64,000 nucleotides of DNA from Begonia masoniana. Taxonomy: Eukaryota > Streptophyta > Magnoliopsida > Cucurbitales > Begoniaceae. The stretch covers positions 14,634,583-14,698,582 of the forward strand of contig CM039515.1 in assembly GCA_022432975.1 (NCBI GenBank). Reading direction: 5' to 3'. Below are positions 1 through 11,632 of the stretch, piece by piece (position 1 is the first letter of the stretch; the number at the start of each line of letters is the position of its first letter). Both the position numbers and the translations under genes were made by a program. Under the pieces are notes generated by a model. That model saw nothing but the letters and a program-made list of their open reading frames with translations, did not search any database and had not been told where the DNA came from.

Positions 1-254
1 ACCTATTTCCTAACTTATGGAGGTCTGATTTATTCTTCAAAGATTCATTCCACTGATTAATGGAAACTTGATGGATTTTCGGATTTATTTTTTGAAATAT
101 TTACTAAATATCTGGGATTTTCTTTTATTACTGGGATTTGATTGGTATTTATTGGTGTTTTAACCCAAATCATAAGGAAGTTCCAGAACACTCTTTTTCT
201 TACTTCACCGCGATCTTCAATCAGCGATTAGGGTTTTTACTCTCTGTTCTCAAA
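1..254 (+). other. Leader upstream of broken gag-like gene
   Basis: AT-rich DNA leading into the gene that starts at 255. The last ~60 bases are a pyrimidine-rich, leader-like stretch ending CTCAAAATGG. The frame is also open from an upstream ATG at 138, but the ATG at 255 has the better plant context (AAAATGG) and starts the recognisable acidic N-terminus. The left end of the parent element lies outside the window, so no 5' LTR can be identified. Confidence 0.4.
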
Positions 255-424
255 ATGGTGATCATCGAAGAAGTGTTTGAAGAGCAAGATTCAGGCAATG
301 TTCCAGCAAAATCGCCGAGTTCTGTATCGGCCATTATCGTTTACTCACCTATTTCACCGACAGTAAATCCCTGTGTTACCGAGAAAGATTCTCCAAAAAT
401 TATCGAGGCAATCCCAATAAGGCA
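255..424 (+). pseudogene. Broken gag-like gene, piece 1 (N-terminus)
   Basis: First coding piece of a three-part broken gene, starting MVIIEEVFEEQDSG. It is cut at 424 by a solo LTR (425-5485). The bases before the LTR are AGGCA and those after it AGACA, an imperfect 5-bp duplication. If the LTR and one duplication copy are left out, the frame runs on without a shift into the basic region at 5486. The N-terminus is acidic, then Ser/Pro-rich, with no recognised domain. It belongs to the same gene as 5486-6266 and 8925-9753. I infer a non-autonomous retrotransposon gene rather than a host gene, because a polypurine tract and an LTR-like segment follow its 3' end. Confidence 0.6.
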
Positions 425-1661
425 TGTAACGCCCCCGAACCCGCCCCGGCTCGGAGCGCTACTTTGCTGACCAATCCTATATTAAAACCTAATTTAAAAT
501 AATTATCATAAACCCTAAATCATAAATTAGGACTGACACAACGGAATTTCAAACTAAACTCCCGAAACTCTCTTATGTCATACCTAGCTACCTAGACTCA
601 CCAATTCCCTTACCCCTAACCTTTAAGCACCACGGCGTCCTTCCCGAAAATTTCGGCAAAGTAACGCCTAAAAATGGCACCTCCAAAATGCTAGGTACCT
701 GCAAACGAATAAATTTCCAACCAGATCCAGAATACTCTTACTTAACTAACCAGCAATCAACATACGAAATCTCCAAATAGCAATAAAGATGGAAACTATA
801 ATACTAACATCCCTAAGTGAAGAAAATCCGCAATATAGGGCGACACATCACCCTTAACTATGACTATATACAATAAACCCACATAGCTATACAAGAACTC
901 TCAAAACAACATCAGCCAAAAAGGTAACTCTACAAACCATCAAAATAAATGTAAATTATACACGACCCAAAATACTGTTCCACCCACATCTTTCCGAAGA
1001 CCATGGTCGAGGGGCCCCGACAACTGTCCGCACCGGCATACTCCGTGTGTCTCCGACTGCTCCCAAGTCCTGGCTCACTCGCTTAGCTCACTTGTAACCG
1101 CGTCGTTACCTACACCATAGAACACAAAACATAAGCCTAATGCTTAGCAAGTAGGGAATACAAATGCGACAACACACAATGCAATCAACCTAACACATGC
1201 AGTTTCTAACACTCAGTTGTGCTTATTTGTTGTTCGTTGCTTTACTCTTTCATATATTAGCCAGTCATCCTTCATAGAGGTCCCCTAGGGGTGCTACACA
1301 ACAGCACCTCAGCCCGACAAGGCACACTATTCGGGATTTCGTGTTTTAGCCGGTCATCTCTCATAGAGTTCCCCTCAGGGTGCTACACACCAGCACCTCA
1401 GCCCGACAAGGCACACTATTCGAGATGCATCATCCTTCATAGAGATCCCCTCGGGGTGCTACTGTAACACCCACGAATTTAGATTTATTTAAATTATGGA
1501 TCTTAGGATTATCTAAATTAGATTTATGTTCGGGTATTCTAATTGGAGAAATTAAGCCGGGTACGGGGTGATGGTCAATTGACGAAAGTTTATAATTTAA
1601 GAACGAGATTTAACGAAAATTTTAGAAGGGCATAATGATAATCTTAGTTTTATTAATGTTA

Positions 1662-1692
<31 letters not shown>

Positions 1693-1696
<4 letters not shown>

Positions 1697-1740
1697 AATA
1701 AATAAAAACTAAAACAACAGAATAGCCGAAGCTATTCTGT
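1693..1740 (+). promoter_or_regulatory. LTR TATA box followed by start-site hairpin
   Basis: TATAAATA lies at 1693-1700 after an ATT microsatellite. Seventeen bases further on is a perfect hairpin: stem ACAGAATAGC (1717-1726), loop CGAA, complementary arm to 1740. Its distance from the TATA box puts it at or next to the expected transcription start. Related hairpins occur in the LTRs at 5140-5171 and 59995-60018. Confidence 0.6.
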
Positions 1741-2749
1741 CGAGCACCCGAGCTCGAGCCCGACGGCCGAGAGGAGAACAGGGGAGAGGGGGAGGCGATG
1801 CGACGCCGTTCACCGATGATTTCCGACGGTCTCTGTCCAGACGACGGCGGCGAACCATGGGCTAGCATTTCTGGCCGACTCCGCGCACTAACCGACCCGG
1901 TAAGTTGGTTTTTGCTCTGTTTTGGTGTTCGGTTGTGCTGGGGCTCGCTGAGCTGCTAAAGCTCCGATCGCCGGTCATTTTTGACTGCCCTTAGCGTCTG
2001 ATTGCCGAGCTCAACGCCGGCAAAGATTGCCGAGCAACAGGGAGCTTGGATTGAACCAAAGTCTGAGAACCCCTTTCTCTGAGCTTCGGGTTTCTTGTGT
2101 GAAACCTTGATTTTTGTTAGATAATGTTAATTGGATGTTAGGGTAGTTGATTGGTGAGGAATTAGATGAGAATTGATGAAAACTTAGAAAAGGGGAAATT
2201 TCGGGTTAAGGGGCAGTTTGAGTTTTTGCCATTTTGACCTAGCTACGGTCGTTTGTTTTAAAATTTCTTTTGGCATATTAAAATAGACTATTAGAGGAGT
2301 ATGTGGCCGCTGGAATTGTTTGATTCCGATATCCGACGCAAAAGTTATGCACGTTGGAAGTTTTGGGTCGGTTTTTACCAAACCCGAATTAGTGGCCCGT
2401 TTAGTTAAGTTTTAATTGGATTATGTTAGAAATAGTAGTTTGAGAGTAAATTGGTGAATGTGAGCTTGATTTTAATGGAATTTGAATATTTGTCGTAGGT
2501 CGAGCCGTAGGTGGACAGGTAACCGAATATCCTCAGCGAGCTAGGACGCCAGGTAAGTAGTGGTAGCTATTCCTTTGCCTTCGGGCCTACACCATAGAAC
2601 GGTAGGGTTATTTATTTCGTGTTGTGTTGTGTTGTTGGTTTCGTGTCGTATTGCATATTTGTAGCATGCATCATGGTATAGCACGTTAGATACGATTAGT
2701 GGCATTGTTTGGCATTGTGAGCATAAACGTAATCAGATAAAGTGAATTG

Positions 2750-3100
2750 TAAAATGAATCCTGAATAGTGTGCCTTGTCGGGCTGAGGTGCTGGTGTGTA
2801 GCACCCCGAGGGGACCACTATGAAGGATGATTGGCTAAAATACGAAATTCTGAATAGTGTTCCTTGTCGGGCTGAGGTGCTGGTGTGTAGCACCCCGAGG
2901 GGATCTCTATGAAGGATGATGCATCTCGAATAGTGTGCCTTGTCGGGCTGAGGTGCTAGTGTGTAGCACGCCGAGGGGAACTCTATGAAAGATGACCGGC
3001 TAAAACACGAAATCCCGAATAGTGTGCCTTGTTGGGCTGAGGTGCTGGTGTGTAGCACCCCGAGGGGACCTCTATGAAGGATGACTGGCTAATATATGAA
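2750..3100 (+). repeat. LTR-internal minisatellite (~95-bp units)
   Basis: About four copies of a unit containing TGCCTTGTCGGGCTGAGGTG, a variable tail, and CCCGAGGGGA followed by CTATGAAGGATGA. The same unit, reverse-complemented, occurs in the host LTR (1270-1460, 3905-4150). A distant version (CCTTGTCGGGAATAAGTGCT) is at 55670-55860 in another LTR. All lie between the second putative donor and acceptor of the LTR leader. Confidence 0.8.
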
Positions 3101-5139
3101 AGAGTAAAGCAACGAACAGCAATAAACACAACTGAGTGTTAGAAACTGCATGTGTTAGTTTGATTGTATTGTGTATTGTCGCATTTGTATTCCCTATTTG
3201 CTAAGCATTAGGCTTATGTTTTGTGTCCTATGGTGTAGGTAACGACCCGGTTACAGGTGAGCTAAGCGAGTGAGCCAGGACTTCGGGAGCAGTTGGAGAC
3301 GCACGGGGCATGCCGGTGCGGGCAGTTGTCGAGGCGACTCAACCATGGTCTTCGGGATGTATATGGGATTTGGCATTTTGGTAGTTAGTTAGATTTCGGT
3401 TTGTTGTAATGATTGGAGTTGTATAATGATTTTGGTTGATGTTTTAAGAGTTATGGTATAGTTAATTGTAATTGTTGTATATAGTCATAGTTAAGGGTGA
3501 TGTGTTGCCCTATATTGTGAATTTTCTTCACTTAGGGTTGTTAGTGTTTTAGTTTTCCTCTTTACTGCTATTTGGAAATTTCGTATGCTGGTTAGTTAAG
3601 TAGGCGTATTCTGGATTGGTTGGGTTTTATTTGTTTGCAGGTACTTAGCATTTTGGAGGCGCCATTTTCAGGCGTTACTTTTCTGAAATTTTCGGGAAGG
3701 ACGCCGTGGTGCTTAAAGGTTAAGATTAAGGGAAATTGGTGAGTCTAGGCAGCTAGGTATGACATAAGAGAGATTTGAGAGATTTAGTTTTAAATTCAGC
3801 TGTGTCAGTTTTCTTTTATGATTGGGGGTTTATGAAAATTATGTTTTAACGTGGGATTGGTTAGCAAAGTAGCGCACCGAGCCAGGGCGGGTTCGGGGGC
3901 GTTACAGCTACACACCAGCACCTCAGCCCGACAAGGCACACTATTCAGGATTTCGTGTTTTAGCCGGTCATCTCTCATAGAGTTCCCCTCGGGGTGCTAC
4001 ACACCAGCACCTCAGCCTGACAAGGCACACTATTCGAAATGCATTTTACGTTTTAGCCTGTCATCTCTCATAGAGTTCCCTTCAGGGTGCAACACACCAG
4101 CACCTCAGCCCGACAAGGCACACTATTCGAGATGCATTTTACAATTCACTTTATCTGATTTCGTTCATGCTCACAATGCCAAACAATGCAGCTAATCGTA
4201 TCTAACGTGCTATACCATGATGCATGTTTCAAATATGCAATACCACATAAAACCAACAACACAACACAACACAATACGAAATAAATAACCCTACCGTTCT
4301 ATGGTGTAGGCCCGAAGGCGAAGGAATAGCTACCACTACTTATATGGCGTCCTAGCTCGCTGAGGATATTCGGTTACCTAACCACCTACGGCTCGACCTA
4401 CGACAAATATGCAAATTTCATTAAAATCAAGCCTACATTCATCAATTACTCTCAAACTACTATTTCTAGCCTAATCCAACTAAAACCTAACTAAATGAGC
4501 CACTAATTTGGGTTCGGTAAAAACCGACCTGAAACTTCAAACGCGCGTAACTTTTGCGTCGGAGATCGGAATCGAACGATTCCAGCGACCACGTACTCCT
4601 CTAATAACCTATTTTAACCTGCCAAAAGGAATTTCAAAACAAACGACCGTAGCTAGGTCAAATCAGGCAAAACCCGAACTGCCCTAACCCGGGAAATTTC
4701 CCCATTTTGATTTTCCATCAATTTTGGCCTAATTCCTCACCAATCGACCACCCACACCCTCAATTAGCATAAACAATCAAAATCTCGAGACTACACATCA
4801 CCAAACTCGAAATGCCCAAATCGGGCTTCACTGAATTTCGCCCAAACGAGGCTCATTACGGCCAGGCGATGAAAGCCGGACCAAGGGTCGGCAAACCTAC
4901 GCCGAAAACAACCACAAACCGCCGGTGATCGGAGCTCACACGCACTCCACACCCTCGGCCTTGAACAGAGCAAAAACAGGGCGAAAATGGCTTACCCGTC
5001 GGACTTGTGCGCGGAGACGGGCCAGAGTCTGCTTGTCGCCGTCGTCTGGCAGGAAAACCACGAAAATCGGCGGTGAACGGCCGTCGATCGCTCGCCCTCG
5101 CCTCTCCCTTTCGCTGCCCGGCCTTCGGCGTCGGGCTCG

Positions 5140-5171
5140 AACAACAGAATGGCGAATCCCATTCTGTTGTT
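5140..5171 (-). promoter_or_regulatory. LTR start-site hairpin, variant stem
   Basis: A perfect 13-bp stem: AACAACAGAATGG (5140-5152), six-base loop, complementary arm 5159-5171. It sits beside the AT-rich TATA region of the minus-oriented LTR. Compared with the hairpins at 1717-1740 and 59995-60018, the stem bases near the loop differ on both arms, yet pairing is kept. Confidence 0.55.
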
Positions 5172-5175
5172 TTAT

Positions 5176-5290
5176 TTTATTAATAATAATAATAATTATT
5201 ATTATTATTATTATTATAATTATAATAATTATTATTATTATTATTATAATTATAATAATAATAATAATTATTATTATTATAATTATAATT
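5176..5290. repeat. TAA/ATT microsatellite in LTR promoter region
   Basis: About 115 bases of (TAA)n and (ATT)n blocks that alternate and so form small palindromes. The same microsatellite is short in related LTRs (1665-1695 and 60040-60060). The apparent long isoleucine reading frames here on both strands are artefacts of the repeat. Confidence 0.85.
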
Positions 5291-5485
5291 TCTATTAACA
5301 TTAATACAAATTACATTTACCGTTTTGCCCTCTTGTGTTTTCGACCATTCGAATTTCTTTAAATCTCGTTCTTAATGTATAACCCACGGCTTAATTTCAT
5401 TGAGAATACCCGAACCTAAATTAAGATTAATTATTCTTTTATTTTCTCTCCAATTTTCCCATTAAAAAAAATCCCGGGTGTTACA

Positions 5486-6266
5486 AGACAAGTTGACGCC
5501 ACCGGAGTACATAAAAAATTTGGCAAAAGCAAAGGAGATCGATTTAAAACCAGCTCCGTGCCACCCAAGGCACCTAGAAATTCAAAAGTTGCTACAGTCG
5601 CTAAAGGTAAAAGGAAAAGAGTCGAGAAAGAATCATCTTCAGATAGCTCATGGCTGCAAGAAGCCATTCTGGAAATCAATACTGACGATGAGGAAGTCTT
5701 CTCTGAAAAATCTCCAGAAACACCAATCCGTAAATCATCCAGAATAACTGCTCCAAAGCATTCAAAGGCTTCTGCTTCGGAATGGTCAAAATCTACAACT
5801 CCTAAGATCACAAAAACTGCTACTCCGAAAGCATCCAAATTAACTGCTCCAAAGCCCTCTAAGCCCTTGGGCGAGAAAGTTCAAAAGACATCCACTATCA
5901 AATCACCAAAGACAAGTCAGACAGCTGCTCCAAAATCCAAAAAGCAAAAGACCATTGAAGTGTCAGTTTCCAGAAGCTCTCCGAAACCCTCATCTGCTCA
6001 GAAAGGCGAAGGTAGTAAAAAATCAAGTAAGAAGTCTTTAAAAATATCGAATGAAGATTTCAAGTCTCGACTGCATGATAGCCGATGGCTACATTTTTCT
6101 CAAAGAACTATTTAGACAGAGAGAAATATTCATGTAAGTGATTTCTCGCAATCTGAAGTCTTAGTTTATCACTTGATAAGTCTGGGTTTGGAGAAGACTT
6201 TTAGAGATATGAAACCATTTTTTTGGAAAATTGTTCAAGAATTCTATTGCAACCTCGATCCAAATG
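5486..6266 (+). pseudogene. Broken gag-like gene, piece 2 (Lys/Ser/Pro-rich basic region)
   Basis: Continues the frame of 255-424 across the solo LTR. The encoded stretch is strongly basic and low in complexity, with repeated APKxSK/TPKxxK motifs, recalling histone H1 tails; I infer nucleic-acid binding. A TAG at 6113-6115 interrupts the frame, but the same frame continues past it with sensible protein (FFWKIVQEFYCNLDPNV) until a second solo LTR enters at 6267. TAG could derive from CAG by one transition. The last residues begin the conserved domain that resumes at 8925. Confidence 0.6.
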
Positions 6267-8924
6267 TGTAACACCCCTAATACTGTACCCGTATTTCATT
6301 TCTTTATTTATTATTTTTTTTTTTTCTTACACTTATTACTTTTTATACTTTAAATAAAACTTTGTGCGGAATCAAAACTGTAGTTGAAATCAAAACTGAA
6401 ATCGGAATTAAACGGAACCTTGAACATTTAAAACAACTATAAAACAATTTATTAAAACTTAAAATATTAAAACATTTAATGGAAATTAAAGCAGGGCAGA
6501 ATCGGAACTCGCTGCCAAAAGGAGGGGGGGCGATCGATCTCTGTGAACTACAGAGATCGATCGCTGCTTGCATAAAGGTAGCAAGCGATCGATCTCTGTA
6601 GTTTACAGAGATCGATCGCTGCATGCTTGCATGCAGTAAGCAATCGATCTCTGCTTTTCAGCAGAGATCGATCGCTGCAGCATGTAGCAGGGGCGGCGAT
6701 CGATCTCTGCTTTTCAGCAGAGATCGATCGCTGCATGCTATGCAGCGATCCCACTTTCCTTCGTTCAATTTCCTTCCTTTCCTTCAGTAACTTTTAACAC
6801 TTCAACACTTAACCATTTTCCTCAACCCTTCCTGCTTTACAATTACCTCAAATAGCTCTCTGAAATCCTGAATTCCAGAGAGCAAATTTCTGTTACATCA
6901 CGCCAACAATCACCATAATTCACAACCTAAACGCGTCGGACTTTACGAAGTTCAACTGCGTGGATAGCTCTAAAAACCGAGCTATCCGTATCAACCTAAA
7001 AATAGTTCATAACACTTAATTTAAACCAAACAGTTCCAGAATTTCTATAACGTTTAAAAAACTGTTTAAACCAAAACATTTTATAACATTCATCAAAGCA
7101 GTTTAAACCAAAACATTTTTACATACAATTTACCAAAACGTTATCTAACCTCTATCCAGATCCAAACAACCTAAATATTCTATACAATTATCAGATCAAC
7201 ACATCCCAAAATAACCCCAGAGTCCATACATATACCCCCACGGGTCATATCGCGCCTCGACTACTCAGCGCACTTCCACGGCCATCATCCATCAGCTGCC
7301 ACCTACGTCAGGAGGAGGAACATCGTCCTCACCTGGCTCGATGTCACCAAAGATATCACCTACACCATACAGACACCTATGAGATAATTAAATCTCAGTA
7401 AGCTACGTAAATGCCGATGCATGCGTGCAGATGTCATTCAGAAAACATGCATGACAGATTCAGATTACAGATTCATTACGTCACAGACAGACAGAATTGT
7501 CACCGAAACCTCTACCCACTAAGCGGAGAGGGCCCATCCAGCGATCGGACTACCCTTTCCACCTAGAGAGGGGGGGTACACGCTTGCAACACGCACAGCC
7601 GTGCCTGAGCCCCATCCCGCGTGACCAGAAACAGACAGATTACGTTTATTCATTCAGATTTCGTTACAGATTTCATTTCAGATGTACGTTCCTTTTCTTA
7701 AAAACACGTGCAGAAATTCATTTTCATGACTTTCGAAAACCGTGATGCATGAACAGATATGAGCAGAAAGTAACAACCAACATGCGTACCATCAAGACAA
7801 ATAAAGCATAACCTATAACAATTTAAACCTAACTACCCAACCAAAAGCAGAGTAAACAAACAACTCTTCAGGGATCCTCGATACGACATCGAAGTATGGT
7901 GTAGACCGATTGGTCAAAGTAAGTCACGAAAACTTACCTTGGGCGCGCAGAATCTCGAGCTTTGTCCACGGGAGTCGTGTGTCTGAGGAAAACACGATAT
8001 TCGTAGTTAAACCCAATTTGAATTATAAACGTCCAAATTACGAAATCCTTAACTAATGAATTTCCTAAAATTCCAACTTAATAATTCGAAGTATTTAACA
8101 ATGACATAATGCTCGATAACCTGGAATTCCGATTAACGAGTTTTTCTCAAAAACTCGGAAATTTACTAATTTTTAACTTTTTCTCAAATTGATTTTTCTT
8201 CGTCCAATAATGTCCAATACGTTCAATACGTACTTAATCAGGGCTAACCTATTAATTACGAACCCTAATTCGCATTTTTTAACGAAAATCGATCGAAACC
8301 CTAATTAACTAAATCTCCGTAAAACTCGAAATAAACGCTCAAAGACCGAAGCTGCATACCTAGGGTAGCGAGAGGAGGAGAAACCGTGAAGAAATCGGAA
8401 CGAACGGAGGTCGGACGGAGGAGAATCGGCGATTGGCGTCGGCGGCCAGAGGGAGAAAGCTCCCTGGATCGTGGTCTCCAGAGAAGAAAAGAGAGAAAGT
8501 GAGGAGAAAAGAGAGAAAACTTATGATTTTATAAAATTGGTTTGGCAGATTACCAAAATGCCCTTAGCTCTTGTTTTGTCATTCGTCTCATTAATCGGCT
8601 AATGATTCGGATTCTTGAAAACTCCACATTTTGCCAATAACTCCTATTCATTGCCAGGGCTTTATTAAAACTGTCTGTTCGCAATTTGGACTTCATTTAC
8701 TATTTTTACTAAAACGTCCTTTAAGTTTCGAGAAACACAATTACTCGAAATATAGCGTTTAAACTCCGAAAATTCTCGAAATTTCCTTAAAATTCTAATT
8801 ACTCGTTAGGATCGTAATGACGTTTTCTTTTCGTAAAACGGACCTGATTTGACATATTTACAAAAATATCATCCAATAATATAATAATAATATTCTTAAA
8901 AATCCGTACGAGCCGGATATTACA
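6267..8924 (-). mobile_element. Solo LTR, Tekay-like, minus orientation
   Basis: A 2658-bp LTR starting TGTAACACCCC and ending GGATATTACA, flanked by an exact AAATG duplication (6262-6266 and 8925-8929). Orientation follows the order of shared landmarks (ACCTACACCATA at about 7360, GGTGTAGACC at about 7895), which matches other minus LTRs. On the minus strand it has a putative donor at 8359, acceptor at 7983, an exon-like segment 7938-7982 (45 nt), donor AAG/GTAAGT at 7937 and acceptor at 7360. A strong hairpin array (6530-6750) lies about 260-480 bases from the sense 3' end. Confidence 0.85.
6530..6750. repeat. Tandem GATCGATC hairpin array in LTR
   Basis: Four successive near-perfect hairpins, each built from GCGATCGATCTCTG and its reverse complement, with short loops of 8-10 bases. 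They are separated by small palindromes such as GCATGCTTGCATGC. Each stem is about 14-18 bp. Because every hairpin has the same stem, arms from different units can also pair with each other. Confidence 0.9.
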
Positions 8925-9753
8925 AAATGTCAAAAATCCTGCTCATCTTGAATACGGGCAAGTATATGTTAGAGGACATACTTTCAATTTTTCCCCGATG
9001 GTTATTAATGAATATTTGGGCTTGACGACTTCTGTCTCTGACAATTTTGTACCTGATTTTAATCAAATTATTTGGGATGTCACTGGGGGTGTCAGACGAA
9101 TTTGGCCTCATGGTAAAGACTTTCCGGCTTCTCAACTCTCTGTTAAGTATGAAATTCTCCACAAAATAGCTATGAGAAACTGGATGCCTACATCCCATGG
9201 AACAGGGGTGAACAAGGCCATGGCATCTTTACTGTACAAAATTGGAAACTCTATTTCTGTTGATTTTTGAAAGTTGTTCTTTGATCAAATCATGAAACAT
9301 GAGGACGGTAAGAATACCCGATTAGCTCTCCCATTTCCCTCTTTGATTTATGGTATTTTGTCTGCACAATCATCCATCATTAGGGAGAATGAAGAATTAT
9401 ATGTCGAAAAGGATGAAATTAGGATTAGCTACAAGCTAAGAATGGGGGAGCACAAGAATAATTTGGAAGGTTTTGTCGAAGGACTGCCAATTTCTGAGTC
9501 CAATACTGACTCTGCTCTCCTATCTCGCTCTGTAAAATTGTTGTTGAATGTGTCACAATCTCTCAGCTTCCACATTTCTGAGTTTGAAAAACAGAAGTCA
9601 ATAATCTCAGCGGTTTTAAATGATATTTACAAGAAAAATCCACACATGGCAGCTTCAGATCGACAACCTAGAGAAATGGCAGCAGCTGGTCCATCCAGTG
9701 TCCCAGAGGATGTTCCAGCGGGTGTGTCAGAAAATGGTGATGCTCAGAACTGA
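8925..9753 (+). pseudogene. Broken gag-like gene, piece 3 (putative plant transposon-protein domain)
   Basis: Resumes in frame after the solo LTR. Visible landmarks are VRGHTFNFSP, then WMPTSHGTGVNKAMASLLY, then LPFPSLIYGIL. This pattern fits the putative plant transposon protein domain (the Pfam family I recall as Transposase_32). That family is widespread in plant repeats, and its biochemical role is not established. A TGA at 9268-9270 breaks the domain in frame. The C-terminus is helical, then Pro/Ala-rich, ending at 9753. With the TAG at 6113 and two LTR insertions, the gene is dead. Recognition is from memory of the motif pattern; a profile search would settle it. Confidence 0.6.
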
Positions 9754-10014
9754 TATCTATATGGTTTTATTCGTGATGACTATTCGAACTACTTATTTCA
9801 CTTGTTGATTCTCTGGATATTTCTTAAACTATATGCCTGCCTTTCAATATTGATCTCTCAAATATTTTCATCCTGGATATTCTCTTTATCATTTTGGTAA
9901 TTATACTTTGGGTGTGATACTTATATGATGGCCCTGGTACACATTTGACTGTTACATGTTGCTGCTATTATTGTATGTGCTATTCTTTTGTATGTATATT
10001 TGTCTTTTTCTGGC
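9754..10014 (+). other. 3' noncoding region of gag-like element
   Basis: AT-rich sequence between the stop codon and the polypurine tract. No gene is seen. Confidence 0.5.
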
Positions 10015-10026
10015 AAAAAGGGGGAG
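10015..10026 (+). promoter_or_regulatory. Polypurine tract of gag-like element
   Basis: AAAAAGGGGGAG, a typical plus-strand priming tract, directly before a putative LTR that starts within TAAATTGGTGATTGG. Its place after the gag-like gene argues that the gene belongs to an LTR retroelement. Confidence 0.6.
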
Positions 10027-11310
10027 TAAATTGGTGATTGGTGATATGTATGGTGTGATATGCACTGCTTTCTGATACAATATAATAAGTGATAGATGTA
10101 TGATGTTTGAAGTCACAATTCAGGGGAAGTTATTGAAACTCTATTATATATTGATTTTGCCAAAAAATGCCAAATGGAAAGATTGTAAATGCAAAGATAT
10201 TGCATATAAGTTGACATTGATTTTTTGGCAATATATTATGAAAATAATATTTTATTCCATCATTATCGAATTGTTAATTTATTTCATGGTGATCAAGAAA
10301 TAGGTTATTCTGATTATTGGATGGCGTCCTATTATCAATCATGAAGATTCTATGAAAGAGAAAAATAAGGAAACAAGAATATTGGAAAAGTTATTGAAAA
10401 AGCAATAGACACTTTCTTTTTGGAAATCTTTTATTTGGTAAGTCGGTTTGATGGAAATATAGCCAAATCTGCTGGGCTTCGAGTTCCCATGATTAATGGG
10501 ATGATTTCCTAATTTATTGGGCGAATGTCTGATTTGTTGGAGATACTTTCCTAAAGTATCACACGGTGTGTCACACAACCGAATTTGTTAAGATTTGTTT
10601 TCCTTAATTCTTGCAGTGTTATATCCAATTTTGTAACTGTTCTGAATCGATGATATGGAAGTTACCAAGGTTATTTAAAGCTTTCGTTTTCTGTGAAAGC
10701 TGGTTGACGACGGAGTTTTAATTTTTGTGTGAAAAGGTTTATTCGTTCTTTGTACCGTCGCTTTTCTTTCACACCCAGTGTTTCTGCGTTTGGTTCTGTG
10801 ATCGTTTTACACACTCTACCTAATATGTGGATTTGATCATTTTATTGAGTGTGTTGTTTATTACATCCGAAGACTACGATCTGGTGTTCCAGGAGGTGTC
10901 CCAGGAGGCAATATTTTTTTATCTTCATTGAAGCTCAGTCTCGGGAGGAGGCTGCATCCGAACTCGTGAGGAATTCTGTTACTTAGACAAGGGGAGCTTG
11001 TCGTTCTTGATCGTGGGCAAGGGGATCTTGCCATAACACGGATTCTGGGAGGAATCAACAACGAGAGGATCTTGTTGTTATCTAGATCTCGAGAGAGGTC
11101 GTTCTAAAGTTGGGGGATCTCTCAAAAACAGTTTACTTGAGAAAGTTAGTTAGAGGTGGCGACAAAGATAAGAGAGAGTCTTTATTTGTATAAGTCCGAT
11201 TGTCTTGTAACTTTGTGAACTCAAAGAAATATTTTTATATCTGGGCGTGGCCCCGCAGATGTAGACTGGTTGCCGAACTGCGTTAACAACCTTCTGTCTC
11301 ATTTATTTCC
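10027..11310 (+). mobile_element. Truncated 3' LTR-like segment
   Basis: About 1.28 kb after the polypurine tract. It contains GGTTATTTAAAG (about 10668), a possible TATA box, and a GC-richer end with TGGTTGCCGAACTGCGTTAAC, recalling Ty1/copia-type plant LTR ends. It stops abruptly where the palindrome begins. Its last 488 bases (10823-11310) recur in the same orientation at 28321-28809 with scattered differences. No coding sequence is supported. Confidence 0.5.
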
Positions 11311-11411
11311 TCTCATTTTGACATCCATCACCAGTTAAATTTAATTGATCTAAATTAAATTTAAAAAACTTCATATTGGCTATCTCAAAAAATATAGGGA
11401 ATAATATGAGA

Positions 11412-11632
11412 TGAAATTTTTATCACATGTTCAGAATATCGTGGGAATATAATATGAAAAGTTGGGTGATTTTGCAACACTTGTACGATTTATTATAATT
11501 TTTTGACGTCTATTTTATAGAATATTGTTTAAAAAATTATAATAAATCGTACAAGAGTTGAAGAATCACGAAATCTTTCAGATTATCTTCTAATTATATG
11601 CTAAACATGTGGTAAGAATTTCAAGAAATTTT
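11412..11632. repeat. Fold-back (MITE-like) element, left arm copy 1
   Basis: Two ~100-base arms pair across a short centre. Landmarks are CTTGTACGATTTATTATAAT and its complement, with outer parts containing ATCACATGTTCA and ACATGTGGTAAGAA. No coding capacity. The mirror copy is at about 25637-25868, and a relative is at 12610-12866. Confidence 0.65.

Larger units (their letters stand above)
1463..3906 (+). mobile_element. Solo LTR nested inside the 425-5485 LTR, plus orientation
   Basis: A 2444-bp LTR starting TGTAACACCC and ending GGGGCGTTACA, flanked by an exact GCTAC duplication (1458-1462 and 3907-3911). It is a relative of the LTR it interrupts, inserted in the opposite orientation, so its sequence reads as the reverse complement of its host. 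It has TATAAATA at 1693-1700, a hairpin at 1717-1740, a putative donor at 1900, acceptor at 2498, an exon-like segment 2499-2552, donor CAG/GTAAGTAG at 2553 and acceptor GGTGTAG ending at 3238. The second putative intron holds four ~95-bp units of a minisatellite (2750-3065). Confidence 0.88.
425..5485 (-). mobile_element. Solo LTR, Tekay-like, minus orientation, containing a nested LTR
   Basis: Starts TGTAACGCCCCC and ends GGGTGTTACA, with AGGCA/AGACA as a 5-bp target duplication carrying one mismatch. Net length is about 2.6 kb once the inner LTR (1463-3906, plus one GCTAC copy) is removed. Orientation is set by comparison with complete Tekay-1, whose LTR sense strand begins TGTARCACC and ends GGCGTTACA. 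No internal region remains, so it is a solo LTR. It contains GCCCGACAAGGCACACTATTC minisatellite units around 1270-1460 and 3905-4150, on both sides of the nested insertion. The leader splice signals are partly decayed: acceptors remain near 1110 and 4398, but the second donor near 4344 has lost its GT. A long TAA/ATT microsatellite (about 5176-5290) sits at the TATA region. Confidence 0.85.

Noticed and set aside
4925..5362. Reading frames with long isoleucine runs on both strands
   Set aside because: They come entirely from a TAA/ATT microsatellite and read into LTR DNA; no gene features.
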